From Luteibacter yeojuensis (GTDB lineage: Bacteria > Pseudomonadota > Gammaproteobacteria > Xanthomonadales > Rhodanobacteraceae), in assembly GCF_000964085.1 (NCBI RefSeq), contig NZ_JZRB01000001.1, positions 62,001 through 126,000 on the forward strand: a DNA stretch of 64,000 bases, in the 5' to 3' direction. How positions within the stretch are numbered: position 1 is the first letter of the stretch; every line of letters begins with the position of its first letter. Below, piece by piece: positions 34,784 through 43,248 of the stretch. Made by a program: the position numbers and the translations under genes. Below the pieces are notes generated by a model. It searched no databases, had not been told where the DNA came from, and saw only the letters and a list, made by a program, of their open reading frames with translations.

Positions 34784-35197
34784 CTACCTTGGGTGGATGA
34801 TTTGAATGCGTCGTTCCCGCTCAAGCCTTATCGCCGAGAGTTCGCTTTTCCTTGGTATCAAATCAGCTTTCCTGGCCATGGGATCCTTCATCCGCCGGAT
34901 GTCGTACCACACCTCATCATCTTCAACTTCGGGACCGAGGTGCATGAGATCGACAACGCCAACGTACTCGATATGGACGCGATGACCGGCATCATTGAGG
35001 TAGGTCGACCTGCCCAGCCGTCCGCGCTTCTGTGCCGCCTGGTAGGCCGCCTCCCCGCTCGGCGCATGGATGAGCACGATGCGCTCCTCGACCGTCCGGA
35101 ACCCTCCGGTTACGTCGTCGTCGAACCTCATCTGAAACACGAGCTTCGCCGCGTATCGTTCGTCCGGCGACAGGTGGGCATCTCTCACTGGCGGCAT
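34784..35197 (-). CDS. DUF4288-like protein
   Basis: The product is 137 residues. The block RYAAKLVFQMRFDDDV, TVEERIVLIHAPSGEAAYQAAQKRGRLGRSTYLNDAGHRVHIEYVGVVDLMHL is the DUF4288 pattern: an aromatic/Ala start, the immunity-like EERIVLI strand, YLN and the closing VGVVD. DUF4288 proteins are small and often occur beside effector or immunity genes, but the function is unknown. The start is uncertain: ATG 35197 has a site that overlaps it, while GTG 35188 has GCGAGG at the normal distance. The next gene follows after three bases. Confidence 0.7.
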   Translation of the reverse strand: MPPVRDAHLSPDERYAAKLVFQMRFDDDVTGGFRTVEERIVLIHAPSGEAAYQAAQKRGRLGRSTYLNDAGHRVHIEYVGVVDLMHLGPEVEDDEVWYDIRRMKDPMARKADLIPRKSELSAIRLERERRIQIIHPR

Positions 35198-35286
35198 CCT
35201 CGCTTTCGCCGGATTCAACCTACTTAGTACGTGACAAGCCGGGGCGCATTCTTTGTTTGGTGCCGCATGGAGCCCGACCGCTTCGC

Positions 35287-35604
35287 CTAACGCCCCTGGA
35301 ACTGGAGGACGAACGAGCCCACGAGGCACACGAATGCCGTGGCGTTGACCATCCGGCCAACGCGGTCAGCCGGCCAGCGGTTTTCGCGATAACCCTGGTA
35401 GATCTCACCGAGCCTCATGCGCACCGAGGGCCGCCGGAACGACAGGTCATACCACGCCCACAGCAGCGCGCCACACAGGAAGAGCCAGGTGCTGGGCCGG
35501 GGGTCCGTGGCTACGCGGATGAGCCCGACGAGAACGAAAATCGCAGCCATGACTTTCTGGGCGGTCGGAATCGGTGTGCGCTTTGTCACGTCCTTACTCA
35601 CCAC
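35287..35604 (-). CDS. Small two-helix membrane protein, unknown function
   Basis: The product is 105 residues with two membrane segments (KVMAAIFVLVGLIRVATD plus WLFLCGALLWAWYDLSF, and a C-terminal FVCLVGSFVLQF). I start at the GTG at 35604, preceded by AGAGGA; a longer in-frame ATG at 35622 is possible. No family is recognised. The gene lies 89 bases upstream of the DUF4288-like gene on the same strand, next to a terminator-like hairpin and tRNA-Gly. Confidence 0.6.
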   Translation of the reverse strand: MVSKDVTKRTPIPTAQKVMAAIFVLVGLIRVATDPRPSTWLFLCGALLWAWYDLSFRRPSVRMRLGEIYQGYRENRWPADRVGRMVNATAFVCLVGSFVLQFQGR

Positions 35605-35716
35605 CCGTTGTCCTCTCTGCATCCTAGTACTGAACGAAGGCCTGTGCGGTGTCACGGTCAACGCGCGTGGCGGAATGCGTGACGGGATAGCCAAATGGTC
35701 CGCCCGGTATGAAACG

Positions 35717-35750
35717 AAAAAAGCCCCGCCATTAGGCAAGGGCTTTTTTT
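35717..35750. terminator. Bidirectional hairpin beside tRNA-Gly
   Basis: Arms AAAAAAGCCC (35717-35726) and GGGCTTTTTT (35740-35749) form a symmetric hairpin with a T run in both directions. It lies 63 bases beyond the end of the leftward tRNA-Gly and so is probably its terminator. Confidence 0.75.
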
Positions 35751-35812
35751 AGCATTTACCCCCTGAGTGAGCCTACGTAGGCGAACAAACCCGGGTGGCA
35801 CGTGGTCCAAAC

Positions 35813-35886
35813 TGGAGCGGGTGAAGGGAATCGAACCCTCGTCAGTAGCTTGGGAAGCTACAGCTCTACCATTGAGCTACACCCGC
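35813..35886 (-). tRNA. tRNA-Gly (anticodon CCC)
   Basis: Read leftward from 35886, the 74 bases fold into a complete cloverleaf. The acceptor arm is GCGGGTG/CACCCGC, the D arm contains GTAGCTCAATGGTAGAGC, the anticodon stem GTAGC/GCTAC encloses loop TTCCCAA, and the T arm is GAGGGTTCGATTCCCTT. The anticodon CCC reads GGG codons. The discriminator is U and CCA is encoded (35813-35815). Flanking genes show no integrase or repeat of the tRNA 3' end. Confidence 0.97.
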
Positions 35887-36022
35887 ATCAGGCGGCGATG
35901 GTAATACGACTGCGGCGGGTCGCGAAAGGTGGCGGCCGCCTGAACGGTGCCAGCGGGCCTCACGCGGGGCGCAGGAAGGCGGCGCATAATCGGGCCGGGG
36001 AATGCCTACGAGGACCGCCGCC

Positions 36023-36766
36023 ATGCGCCTTGCCACCGTATCCATCGCTGTCGTCGCGCTGCTCGGTGCCGGTTCGGCGCTGGCGCAGTCGCGCACCGTG
36101 TCCACTGCCAACATGCCGAAGCCCGGGGTGAGCTACATCTCAGGGCCGAGCGCACCCGAGCGGCGCGAGACCGTCAGCACGGGCACCCTGCCCGTGCCGC
36201 CCCGGCTCATCGTGGGCGGCCAGGTGCAGTCGACGAGTGGTTATGTCAGCGGCAGCTACGCCGATGGCGGGTACGCGAGCGATGGCTACGGTTACGGTGG
36301 CGGCGGGTACTACGGCGGGTACCCGGGCAACGGATACCCCGGCAACGGCTACCCCGGCCACGACCGCCCCGGCGGCGGGTACGGCGGCGACCACGACCAT
36401 GGTCATGGCCGCCCGGGTGACAACCGCGATGGCACCACCAACACCGTCGGCTATACCAAGGGTGGCAAGCCGGACGGGTCGCCGGCCTTCGGCGTGGCGC
36501 CGCCCCGCGACAACAACGGCCGCGACCGCCACGACCACGACCACGGCGGCTGGAACAACAACGGCTACGGCAACGGGTATGGCAATGGCTACGGAAACGG
36601 CTACGGCAATGGTTTCAACAACCCGGGCGCCCCGCGCCCCAGCATCAACGAGCCCCCGCCGCGCACCTATAACCCGGTAACCGGCCAGGGCCGCGGCACG
36701 GCCCCGGGCACGGGCGCGCCGCCGCCGGTGGCCCCTGGCCAGAGCACCCTGCGCCGCGGCTACTAG
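36023..36766 (+). CDS. Secreted Gly/Asn/Tyr-rich low-complexity protein
   Basis: The product is 247 residues with a signal peptide (MRLATVSIAVVALLGAGSALAQ). The middle and end are highly repetitive: GYGYGGGGYYGGYPGNGYPGNG near 90-110, DHDHGHGRPGDNRDG, and four GNGY units in NGYGNGYGNGYGNGYGNGF near 185-205. It resembles structural or matrix-like secreted proteins, and the aspartate/histidine segments could bind metal. I start at ATG 36023, where the signal begins, rather than the upstream ATG at 36002. No family beyond low complexity is recognised. It precedes thiS by 24 bases, but a shared function is unlikely. Confidence 0.75.
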   Translation: MRLATVSIAVVALLGAGSALAQSRTVSTANMPKPGVSYISGPSAPERRETVSTGTLPVPPRLIVGGQVQSTSGYVSGSYADGGYASDGYGYGGGGYYGGYPGNGYPGNGYPGHDRPGGGYGGDHDHGHGRPGDNRDGTTNTVGYTKGGKPDGSPAFGVAPPRDNNGRDRHDHDHGGWNNNGYGNGYGNGYGNGYGNGFNNPGAPRPSINEPPPRTYNPVTGQGRGTAPGTGAPPPVAPGQSTLRRGY

Positions 36767-36790
36767 CCGCCTTCCGGCTACAATGGCCGG

Positions 36791-36991
36791 ATGCACATCA
36801 CTCTTAATGGCGAAGCGCGCCCCTGCGCGCCCGGCACCTCGGTGTCGTCCCTGCTCGACGCGGCTGGCTACGCGGGCAAGCGGGTGGCGGTGGAGGTGAA
36901 CCTTGAGATCGTGCCGCGCAGCGCGCACGCCACCCACCTGCTCGCCGAGGGCGACGCGGTGGAGATCGTCCACGCCATCGGCGGCGGCTGA
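36791..36991 (+). CDS. thiS: ThiS, sulfur carrier for thiamine synthesis
   Basis: The product is 66 residues of ubiquitin-like fold (MHITLNGEARPCAPGTSVSSLL) ending GGG, so the terminal Gly-Gly pair can be adenylated and converted to thiocarboxylate. It donates sulfur to the thiazole ring made by ThiG. The gene is followed 27 bases later by thiG, the usual pair. The length is normal. It does not follow a visible TPP riboswitch; only 24 bases separate it from the preceding gene. Confidence 0.96.
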   Translation: MHITLNGEARPCAPGTSVSSLLDAAGYAGKRVAVEVNLEIVPRSAHATHLLAEGDAVEIVHAIGGG

Positions 36992-37018
36992 GCCGCGCCC
37001 CTCGACGGAAGACCCCGC

Positions 37019-37819
37019 ATGACTCATTTCTCCCCCGCTGGTGACGATGCCCTGGTCGTGGCTGGCCGCACGTTCCAGTCGCGCCTGCTCACGGGCACCG
37101 GCAAGTACAAGGACCTGGACGAAACGCGCCGCGCCACCGAGGCCGCGGGCGCGCAGATCGTCACCCTGGCCATCCGCCGGGTGAACATCGGCCAGGATGC
37201 CAGCCAGCCCAACCTGCTCGATGCACTGCCGCCCGATCGCTACACGCTGCTGCCGAACACGGCCGGCTGCTACACGGCCGACGACGCCGTACGCACCTGC
37301 CGCCTCGCGCGCGAGCTGCTCGACGGCCACAACCTGGTGAAGCTGGAGGTGCTTGGCGACGAGCGCACGCTGTACCCCGACGTGGTGCAGACCCTCATCG
37401 CCGCGGAGATGCTCGTGGCCGAGGGCTTCGACGTCATGGTGTATACCTCCGACGACCCGATCCTGGCGCGCCGCCTCGAGGATATCGGCTGCGCCGCCAT
37501 CATGCCGCTGGCCGCGCCGATCGGCTCGGGCCTGGGCATCCAGAACCGCTACAACCTGCTCGAGATCGTCGAGAACGCCAAGGTGCCGGTCATCGTCGAT
37601 GCCGGCGTGGGCACGGCCTCCGACGCCGCCATCGCCATGGAGCTGGGCTGCCACGGCGTGCTGATGAACACCGCCATCGCCGGCGCCAAGGATCCAGTGC
37701 TGATGGCACACGCGATGAAGCTGGCGGTGGAAGCGGGCCGTGCCGCGTTCCGCGCGGGCCGCATCCCGCGCAAGCGCTTCGCTTCCGCATCGAGCCCCGT
37801 CGACGGGCTGGTGGGCTGA
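37019..37819 (+). CDS. thiG: ThiG, thiazole synthase
   Basis: This 266-residue TIM-barrel enzyme forms the thiazole phosphate from 1-deoxyxylulose 5-phosphate, dehydroglycine and ThiS thiocarboxylate. Characteristic stretches are [12 protein letters not shown] near the start (Lys in GTGKY), [28 protein letters not shown] with the Schiff-base Lys, and [37 protein letters not shown], which binds the phosphate. The trmB start follows after one base, so translational coupling is likely. The length matches the family. Confidence 0.97.
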   Translation: MTHFSPAGDDALVVAGRTFQSRLLTGTGKYKDLDETRRATEAAGAQIVTLAIRRVNIGQDASQPNLLDALPPDRYTLLPNTAGCYTADDAVRTCRLARELLDGHNLVKLEVLGDERTLYPDVVQTLIAAEMLVAEGFDVMVYTSDDPILARRLEDIGCAAIMPLAAPIGSGLGIQNRYNLLEIVENAKVPVIVDAGVGTASDAAIAMELGCHGVLMNTAIAGAKDPVLMAHAMKLAVEAGRAAFRAGRIPRKRFASASSPVDGLVG

Positions 37820-37820
37820 C

Positions 37821-38531
37821 ATGGCACACGACGACGAGACCCCGGGCGGCACCCCGTTCCAGCGCCGCATCCGCAGCTTCGTGCTGCGCGAGGGCCGCAT
37901 GACCCCGGCGCAGCAGCGCGCCTTCGACGAGCACTGGGCACGGTTCGGCCTGGATTACACGGGTGCCGCGCGCGACCTGCCCGGCACCTTCGGGCGCGAG
38001 GCGCCGCGGGTGCTGGAGATCGGCTTCGGCAACGGCGAGGCACTGGCCTGGGCGTCGGAGCACGACCTGGCGCGCGACTACATCGGCGTGGAAGTGCACG
38101 GCCCCGGCGTGGGCCGGCTCATGAACGCGCTGGCCGCGCGCGATGCCAGCAACGTGCGCCTTTACAAGCACGATGCCGTCGAGGTGCTGGAAAACGAGAT
38201 CCCGCCGGGTAGCCTCAATGAGGTGCGCATCTGGTTCCCGGACCCCTGGCACAAGAAGCGCCACAACAAGCGCCGCCTGGTGCAGCCGGCCTTCGTGGCC
38301 CTGCTGGCCTCGCGCATGGCGCCGGGCGGCCTGCTGCACCTGGCCACCGACTGGGAGGCCTACGCCGAGCACATGCGCGAGGTGATGGAAGCCGCCCCGG
38401 GCTGGCGCAACCGCGTGGGGCCGGGTGCCGTGGCCGAGCGGCCGGCGTGGCGCATCGAGACCCACTTCGAGCGCCGCGGCATGCGCCTGGGCCACGGTGT
38501 GTGGGATTTCCTCTACGAATGGCACGGTTAG
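37821..38531 (+). CDS. trmB: TrmB, tRNA (guanine-N7-)-methyltransferase
   Basis: This 236-residue SAM-dependent enzyme methylates G46 in the variable loop of tRNAs. It shows [14 protein letters not shown] as the SAM-binding glycine loop, [16 protein letters not shown], and [22 protein letters not shown], the hallmark of the family. I start at ATG 37821, one base after thiG; an upstream frame inside thiG is not the gene. The thiS-thiG-trmB order is common in Xanthomonadales and closely related groups. Confidence 0.97.
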   Translation: MAHDDETPGGTPFQRRIRSFVLREGRMTPAQQRAFDEHWARFGLDYTGAARDLPGTFGREAPRVLEIGFGNGEALAWASEHDLARDYIGVEVHGPGVGRLMNALAARDASNVRLYKHDAVEVLENEIPPGSLNEVRIWFPDPWHKKRHNKRRLVQPAFVALLASRMAPGGLLHLATDWEAYAEHMREVMEAAPGWRNRVGPGAVAERPAWRIETHFERRGMRLGHGVWDFLYEWHG

Positions 38532-38592
38532 ACAAGCCGTAGACCGTGGGCTGGGCATAGTGGGCCTTCGTGCCCACCCACGGAGCCTGCGC

Positions 38593-40326
38593 ATGCCCAT
38601 TTCCACCCTGGCCGACCTGTTCGCGGAAACCCTGGAACAGGCCGGCGTCCGCCGCATCTACGGCGTGGTCGGCGATAGCCTGAATGCCATCACCGAATCG
38701 CTCCGCCAGCGCCAGCACATCGACTGGGTGCATGTCAGGCATGAGGAAGCCGCTGCCTTCGCGGCCGGTGGCGAGGCCCAGGTGACGGGCGAGCTGGCGG
38801 TCTGCGCGGGCAGCTGCGGCCCCGGCAACCTCCACCTCATCAATGGCCTCTTCGACTGCCACCGCACGCGGGCACCGGTGCTGGCCATCGCCGCGCACAT
38901 CCCCAGCGCCGAGATCGGCAGCGGGTACTTCCAGGAAACGCACCCGGTGGAGCTGTTCCGCGAGTGCAGCGTCTATTGCGAGATGGTCTCCGACCCGGCA
39001 CAGATGCCCCATGTGCTCGACTCGGCCATCCGTGCCGCGGTGGGCCAGCGCGGCGTGGCCGTAGTGGTCATCCCGGGCGACGTGGCCATGCGCAAGGCCG
39101 TGGTGAAGCAGGTGACGCCCTCGGCGGGCCTGCTGCCGCCGACACCCAAGGTGGTGCCCGCCGAGCGCGAGCTGGATGCGCTGGCCGCGTTGCTCAACGC
39201 GGGCAAGCGGGTCACGCTGCTTTGCGGCCGCGGCACCGCGGGTGCGCACGCCGAGCTCATCGCGCTAGCCGATGCGTTGAAGTCGCCCATCGTCCACGCC
39301 CTGGGCGGCAAGGAATTCGTGGAGTACGACAACCCCTTCGACGTGGGCATGACCGGCCTGATCGGTTTCAGCTCGGGCTACTACGCGATGGAGGATTGCG
39401 ACACGCTGCTCATGCTGGGCACCGACTTCCCCTACCGGCAGTTCTACCCCGAGGAAGCGAAGATCGCCCAGGTGGACCTGCGCCCGGAGAACATCGGCCG
39501 CCGCTGCCGTGTCGACCTCGGCGTGGTGGGCGACGTGGGCGAGACGCTGCGCGCCCTGCTGCCCCGCATCGAGCCCAAGCGCGTGCGCGGGCACCTCGAT
39601 CGCTGCCTCACGCACTACGAGCGCGCCCGCGCCGAGCTCGATGAGCTGGCGGAAATCCGCCCGGGCCATGAGCTGATCCACCCGCAGCAGGTGACGAAGC
39701 TGGTGAGCGAGCTGGCCGAGGACGACGCCGTGTTCACCTGTGACGTGGGCACGCCCACGATATGGGCGGCGCGGTACCTGCAGATGAATGGCAAGCGCCG
39801 GCTACTGGGCTCGTTCGTCCATGGTTCCATGGCCAACGCCATGCCCCAGGCCATCGGCGTGCAGGCGGCCTACCCGCACCGGCAGGTCATCTCGCTTTCC
39901 GGCGATGGCGGCTTCAGCATGCTGATGGGCGATTTCATCACCCTGGCCCAGGAGGGCTTGCCAGTGAAGGTCATCGTCCTCAACAACGGTACGCTGGGCT
40001 TCGTCGAGCTGGAGATGAAGGCCGCCGGGCTCATCGAGACGGGCGTGGAGCTGCGCAACCCCGACTTTGCCGCGATGGCCAACGCCATGGGCATCCATGG
40101 CCGCCAGGTGGCCCGTGCCTCGGACCTGCCGGCCGCCATCGCCGAGGTGCTCTCGCACGAGGGGCCGGCCCTGCTCGACGTGGTCAGCAACCGGCTTGAG
40201 CTCTCCATCCCGCCGAAGATCAGCGGCGAGCAGGTGAAGGGCTTTAGCCTGTATGCGTTGAAGGCGGTGATGAGCGGGCGGGGGGATTCGATCGTGGACC
40301 TGGCGCTTTCGAACCTGAGCCGGTAA
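38593..40326 (+). CDS. poxB: Pyruvate dehydrogenase (quinone), PoxB type
   Basis: This 577-residue thiamine-diphosphate and FAD enzyme decarboxylates pyruvate to acetate and CO2 and passes electrons to ubiquinone at the membrane. The N-terminal half has [33 protein letters not shown] (Glu that activates ThDP) and [17 protein letters not shown]. The C-terminal half has [39 protein letters not shown], the ThDP/Mg motif. The very C-terminal helix needed for membrane binding appears present ([10 protein letters not shown]). A perfect 46-bp palindrome follows 24 bases after the stop. Confidence 0.93.
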   Translation: MPISTLADLFAETLEQAGVRRIYGVVGDSLNAITESLRQRQHIDWVHVRHEEAAAFAAGGEAQVTGELAVCAGSCGPGNLHLINGLFDCHRTRAPVLAIAAHIPSAEIGSGYFQETHPVELFRECSVYCEMVSDPAQMPHVLDSAIRAAVGQRGVAVVVIPGDVAMRKAVVKQVTPSAGLLPPTPKVVPAERELDALAALLNAGKRVTLLCGRGTAGAHAELIALADALKSPIVHALGGKEFVEYDNPFDVGMTGLIGFSSGYYAMEDCDTLLMLGTDFPYRQFYPEEAKIAQVDLRPENIGRRCRVDLGVVGDVGETLRALLPRIEPKRVRGHLDRCLTHYERARAELDELAEIRPGHELIHPQQVTKLVSELAEDDAVFTCDVGTPTIWAARYLQMNGKRRLLGSFVHGSMANAMPQAIGVQAAYPHRQVISLSGDGGFSMLMGDFITLAQEGLPVKVIVLNNGTLGFVELEMKAAGLIETGVELRNPDFAAMANAMGIHGRQVARASDLPAAIAEVLSHEGPALLDVVSNRLELSIPPKISGEQVKGFSLYALKAVMSGRGDSIVDLALSNLSR

Positions 40327-40349
40327 GGGATCGTGTGGGGGACGGATCA

Positions 40350-40395
40350 TGTGGGAGCGCGCTTGCGCGCGATCGCGCGCAAGCGCGCTCCCACA
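40350..40395. repeat. Perfect 46-bp REP-like palindrome (GTGGGAGC type)
   Basis: Each arm is 23 bases beginning TGTGGGAGCGCGCTTG, with no loop. It sits between poxB and the transporter gene and matches the arms of the repeat at 42378-42444. Such elements are scattered in Pseudomonas and Xanthomonadales genomes and are moved by RAYT transposases elsewhere in the genome. It could also act as a terminator for poxB. Confidence 0.9.
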
Positions 40396-40515
40396 ATGAC
40401 AGGTGTTGTTTAGCCGCGAGCCACCCCCAGCGCGTATACTCGTTCGCCATCGACAGCAGCCTGGCGCGCCAATGCCACCGCATGCCCCCATCGACCGGAA
40501 CGGGATCGCCGGCTA

Positions 40516-42357
40516 GTGGCACTCACACTCACGCCTGAAATGATCCTCGTGCTGGGCCTGGTGGGCTTCACCATGCTCATGCTCGTGCTGGAGTGGATCC
40601 GCGCCGACATGGTGGCGCTGCTCGTGGTGGTCACCATCGGCCTCACGGGGCTGATCCCGGGCGAGCAGGTGTTCAACGGCTTCGCCGGCAACGCCGTCAT
40701 CGCCATCATCGCCATCATGATCATGGGCGCGGGGCTCGACCGCGCCGGCGTGCTCAACCTCACCGCCAGCTTCGTCATGCGCATGGCGCGTGGCATGGAA
40801 TCGCGCCTGGGCGTGGTGGTGAACAGCGTCACCAGCCTGTTCAGCGCGGTGATCCCCAGCCAGGCGCTGGCGGCCCTGATGATCCCGGTCACCTCGCGCC
40901 TCTCGGCGCGCACGGGCGTGCCCATGTCGCGGCTGCTGCTGCCCATGGCGTTCTGCATCCTCACGGCCACGAACACCACGCTCATCGCCAACTCGCCGCT
41001 GATCGTCCTCAACGACCTCATCGCCAGCGCCAACAGCAACCTGCCGCCGGGCGCGCACACCATCCCCAAGTTCGGCCTCTTCAGCGTCACGCCCGTGGGC
41101 CTGGTCCTCGCCCTTGTCGGCATCGCGTTCTTCTGGCTGTTCTCGAAGAAACTGCTGCCCGAGCGCGAGGACGAGCGCCTGAAGGTCACCCCCGGCCGCA
41201 CGGAAAGCTACTTCGCCGATACGTACGGCATCGCCGGCGAGACGGCCGAGCTCACCGTCACCGCCGAGAGCCCCCTGGTGGGCATGAGCATCGGCGAGGT
41301 GGAGCAACTGCACGGCGCGCCGCTCATCCTCGCCATCAAGAACGGCAACGAAAGCCGCGTGGCCCCGCCCTCCGACCAGATGATCTGGGTGGGCACGGTG
41401 CTGGGCGTGCTGGCGCCCAAGGACGCCATCAACGCGTTTGCCAACAACCAGCTATGCCGCGTCTCCATGCGCATGCGCCAGCTGGGCGAGCAGTTCAACA
41501 CTACCCGGGCCGGTATTTCCGAAGCCGTGGTGCCGCCCAGCTCGCGCTTCATCAAGCAGACCGTGGGCGAGCTGCGCCTGCGCAAGCGGTTCGGCATCTC
41601 GGTGCTGGCGGTGAACCGCGGCGACGAGGTGTTCCGCGAGGATGTCCGCGCAGTGGCCCTGCGCGCGGGCGATACGCTCGTGCTGCACAGCAAGTGGCGC
41701 GACCTCATGCTGGCCGAGGAAGACCGCGATATCGTCGTGGTCACCGATATCCCGAAGGAAGAACAGCGCCCCGGCAAGATCTGGCAGGCCGTGGGCTTCT
41801 TTGTCCTGGCCAAGTGCCTGGCCCTGTTCACCCACCTCGACCTTTCCGTGGCCATGATGACCGGCGCCGTGGGCATGCTGCTCACGGGCGTGCTGAACAT
41901 GGACGAGGCCTACAAGGCCATCAACTGGAAGACCATTTTCGTCACCGCCTGCCTCATCCCCCTGGGCTGGTCGATGGATTCCACGGGCACCGCCAGCTGG
42001 CTGGCGCAGGAGGTGCTGGCCATACTCGGCCATGCGCCGCAGTGGGCGCTGCAGTTGTCCATCGCCGTGCTCACCCTGCTGTTCTCGCAGGTCATGTCGA
42101 ACGTGGGCGCCACGGTCATGATGGTGCCCATCGCCATCAGCGTGGCCGTCACCACCGGCGGCAACCCGTCGGCCTACGCGCTGATCGTGGCCGTGTCGTC
42201 GTCGAACACCTTCCTGCTGTCCTCGGGCCACCCGGCCCTGATGATGGTGGCCGGCCCCGGCGGCTACCGGGGCAAGGACTTCCTGCGGGTGGGCCTGCCA
42301 CTCACGGTGGTGGTGCTGGCGATCACGCTGGTCACCATCAACCTGATGTACCGCTAA
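40516..42357 (+). CDS. SLC13/DASS-family anion transporter with TrkA-C domains
   Basis: This 613-residue membrane protein has helix-rich halves (about 8-200 and 420-613) of the ArsB/NhaD-DASS fold. Between them lie two RCK-C/TrkA-C-like cytoplasmic domains (SPLVGMSIGEVEQLHGAPLILAIKNGNE and QTVGELRLRKRFGISVLAVNRGDEVF). Signatures include ILTATNTTLIANSPLIVLNDL and MSNVGATVMMVPIAIS. It probably takes up dicarboxylate, sulfate or similar anions with sodium, but the substrate is not visible. The start is GTG 40516 with a weak ribosome-binding site; ATG 40540 is possible. It is flanked by two GTGGGAGC-type palindromes. Confidence 0.87.
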   Translation: MALTLTPEMILVLGLVGFTMLMLVLEWIRADMVALLVVVTIGLTGLIPGEQVFNGFAGNAVIAIIAIMIMGAGLDRAGVLNLTASFVMRMARGMESRLGVVVNSVTSLFSAVIPSQALAALMIPVTSRLSARTGVPMSRLLLPMAFCILTATNTTLIANSPLIVLNDLIASANSNLPPGAHTIPKFGLFSVTPVGLVLALVGIAFFWLFSKKLLPEREDERLKVTPGRTESYFADTYGIAGETAELTVTAESPLVGMSIGEVEQLHGAPLILAIKNGNESRVAPPSDQMIWVGTVLGVLAPKDAINAFANNQLCRVSMRMRQLGEQFNTTRAGISEAVVPPSSRFIKQTVGELRLRKRFGISVLAVNRGDEVFREDVRAVALRAGDTLVLHSKWRDLMLAEEDRDIVVVTDIPKEEQRPGKIWQAVGFFVLAKCLALFTHLDLSVAMMTGAVGMLLTGVLNMDEAYKAINWKTIFVTACLIPLGWSMDSTGTASWLAQEVLAILGHAPQWALQLSIAVLTLLFSQVMSNVGATVMMVPIAISVAVTTGGNPSAYALIVAVSSSNTFLLSSGHPALMMVAGPGGYRGKDFLRVGLPLTVVVLAITLVTINLMYR

Positions 42358-42377
42358 GCCCCCGCTTGTGCTCCTCC

Positions 42378-42444
42378 TGTGGGAGCGCGCTTGCGCGCGA
42401 TTTGGGGTTGCCACGAGTACATCGCGCGCAAGCGCGCTCCCACA
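42378..42444. repeat. REP-like inverted repeat (GTGGGAGC type) with 19-base loop
   Basis: The arms 42378-42401 and 42421-42444 are 24 bases each and perfect inverse complements, beginning TGTGGGAGCGCGCTTGCGCG. They match the arms of the palindrome at 40350-40395. It follows the transporter stop by 20 bases and may double as its terminator. Confidence 0.9.
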
Positions 42445-42463
42445 TGGCTCCCCAAGATAATTC

Positions 42464-42805
42464 TCAGGCCAGATAGACCGACCCGGCATCGACCGTCACC
42501 GGCACGCCGCGCAGGCGGTCGCCGCGGCAGGGGCCGGTCTGGCAGTTGCCGTCGGCCGCCGTGAAGGTGGCGCCGTGGGCCGCGCAGATGATGAGCCCGT
42601 TGCGGACGAGGAAGCGGCCCGGGGCGTAGTCCAGCCGGCGGCCGGCATGGGGGCAGACGTTGTAGAAGGCACTGACCATCTCACCCGCGCGGTAGACGAG
42701 GAGCGACTCGGGTTCGCCCGCGACCATGGCTTCCACTTCGATGGCGTTGCCATCGGGGATATCGTTGAGCTGGCACAGGGGGGGGGTATCGGCGGTAGTC
42801 GTCAT
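42464..42805 (-). CDS. Rieske [2Fe-2S] ferredoxin-like protein
   Basis: The product is 113 residues with the Rieske cluster ligands C51 and H53 (NVCPHAG) and C74 and H77 (IICAAHGATF). The rest is compact beta structure. Proteins of this size serve as electron-transfer partners of oxygenases or nitrite reductases, but no oxygenase is nearby. Codons 7-9 run through a nine-base C tract (42778-42786), a potential slippage point. It is convergent with the transporter gene and divergent from the next membrane protein. Confidence 0.92.
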   Translation of the reverse strand: MTTTADTPPLCQLNDIPDGNAIEVEAMVAGEPESLLVYRAGEMVSAFYNVCPHAGRRLDYAPGRFLVRNGLIICAAHGATFTAADGNCQTGPCRGDRLRGVPVTVDAGSVYLA

Positions 42806-42885
42806 GGCACTTGTCTATGAGGATGGGATGCCCCAAGGTAAAGAGGCTCCAACGCATGTCATTGTGCCATACGGATTTTTAACCA

Positions 42886-43179
42886 ATGCGCTTCGTCTTC
42901 CCGCCCGTCCGCCGCTCGCGTAACCCGCTGGTCCGCGCCCTGTCCCTCGTGGCTGGCCTGGCCCTGCTCGGCGTGCTGCTCGTTTTCGGCGTGGTCGTGC
43001 TCGGCGTGCTGGTGGCCGGTGGCCTGGTGTTCTTCGCCGTGCGCCAGTGGAAGCTCGCCGCCGCCCGGGCCAACGGTGCGGTGGGCCCGCAGCCGCAGGC
43101 CGCCCGCCCGAAGGATCCGGACGTGCTCGAAGGCGAGTTCGTCGTCATCCAGCAGGGCCGCCCGGTCCACCACCACTAA
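42886..43179 (+). CDS. Small membrane protein, unknown function
   Basis: The product is 97 residues. After MRFVFPPVRRSRNPLVR there is one long hydrophobic region (about 20-52, SLVAGLALLGVLLVFGVVVLGVLVAGGLVFFAV) that may form two close helices. A hydrophilic tail follows, ending VLEGEFVVIQQGRPVHHH. The form is typical of a group of small conserved Xanthomonadales proteins. Function is unknown. It stands between a Rieske ferredoxin gene on the other strand and the Ada-like gene. Confidence 0.72.
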   Translation: MRFVFPPVRRSRNPLVRALSLVAGLALLGVLLVFGVVVLGVLVAGGLVFFAVRQWKLAAARANGAVGPQPQAARPKDPDVLEGEFVVIQQGRPVHHH

Positions 43180-43248
43180 GCGGCGCAAGCCCCGGATAGC
43201 CCGGCCACGGCGGCCGCCCTACGCTGGTCTCCCATGAAGGAGGCCACC

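Noticed and set aside
35813-35886. tRNA-Gly as an integration site for a mobile island
   Set aside because: No integrase, no transposase and no direct repeat of the tRNA 3' end within the window, so island status rests only on GC and is left as a low-interest remark.
36500-36620. Short tandem DNA units that might be a CRISPR-like or minisatellite array
   Set aside because: The repeats are GNGY codons inside the coding frame of an exported protein; there are no spacers and no cas genes.
40593-42476. A 627-codon plus-strand frame overlapping the SLC13-type transporter
   Set aside because: It is the +1 frame of the transporter, rich in His/Arg/Gly, with no membrane helices; the transporter frame has clear helices and motifs.
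42778-42786. Nine-base C tract at the start of the Rieske gene as a phase-variation switch
   Set aside because: It encodes Pro codons in a normal frame, and there is no sign of selection for switching; only read-level data could support it.
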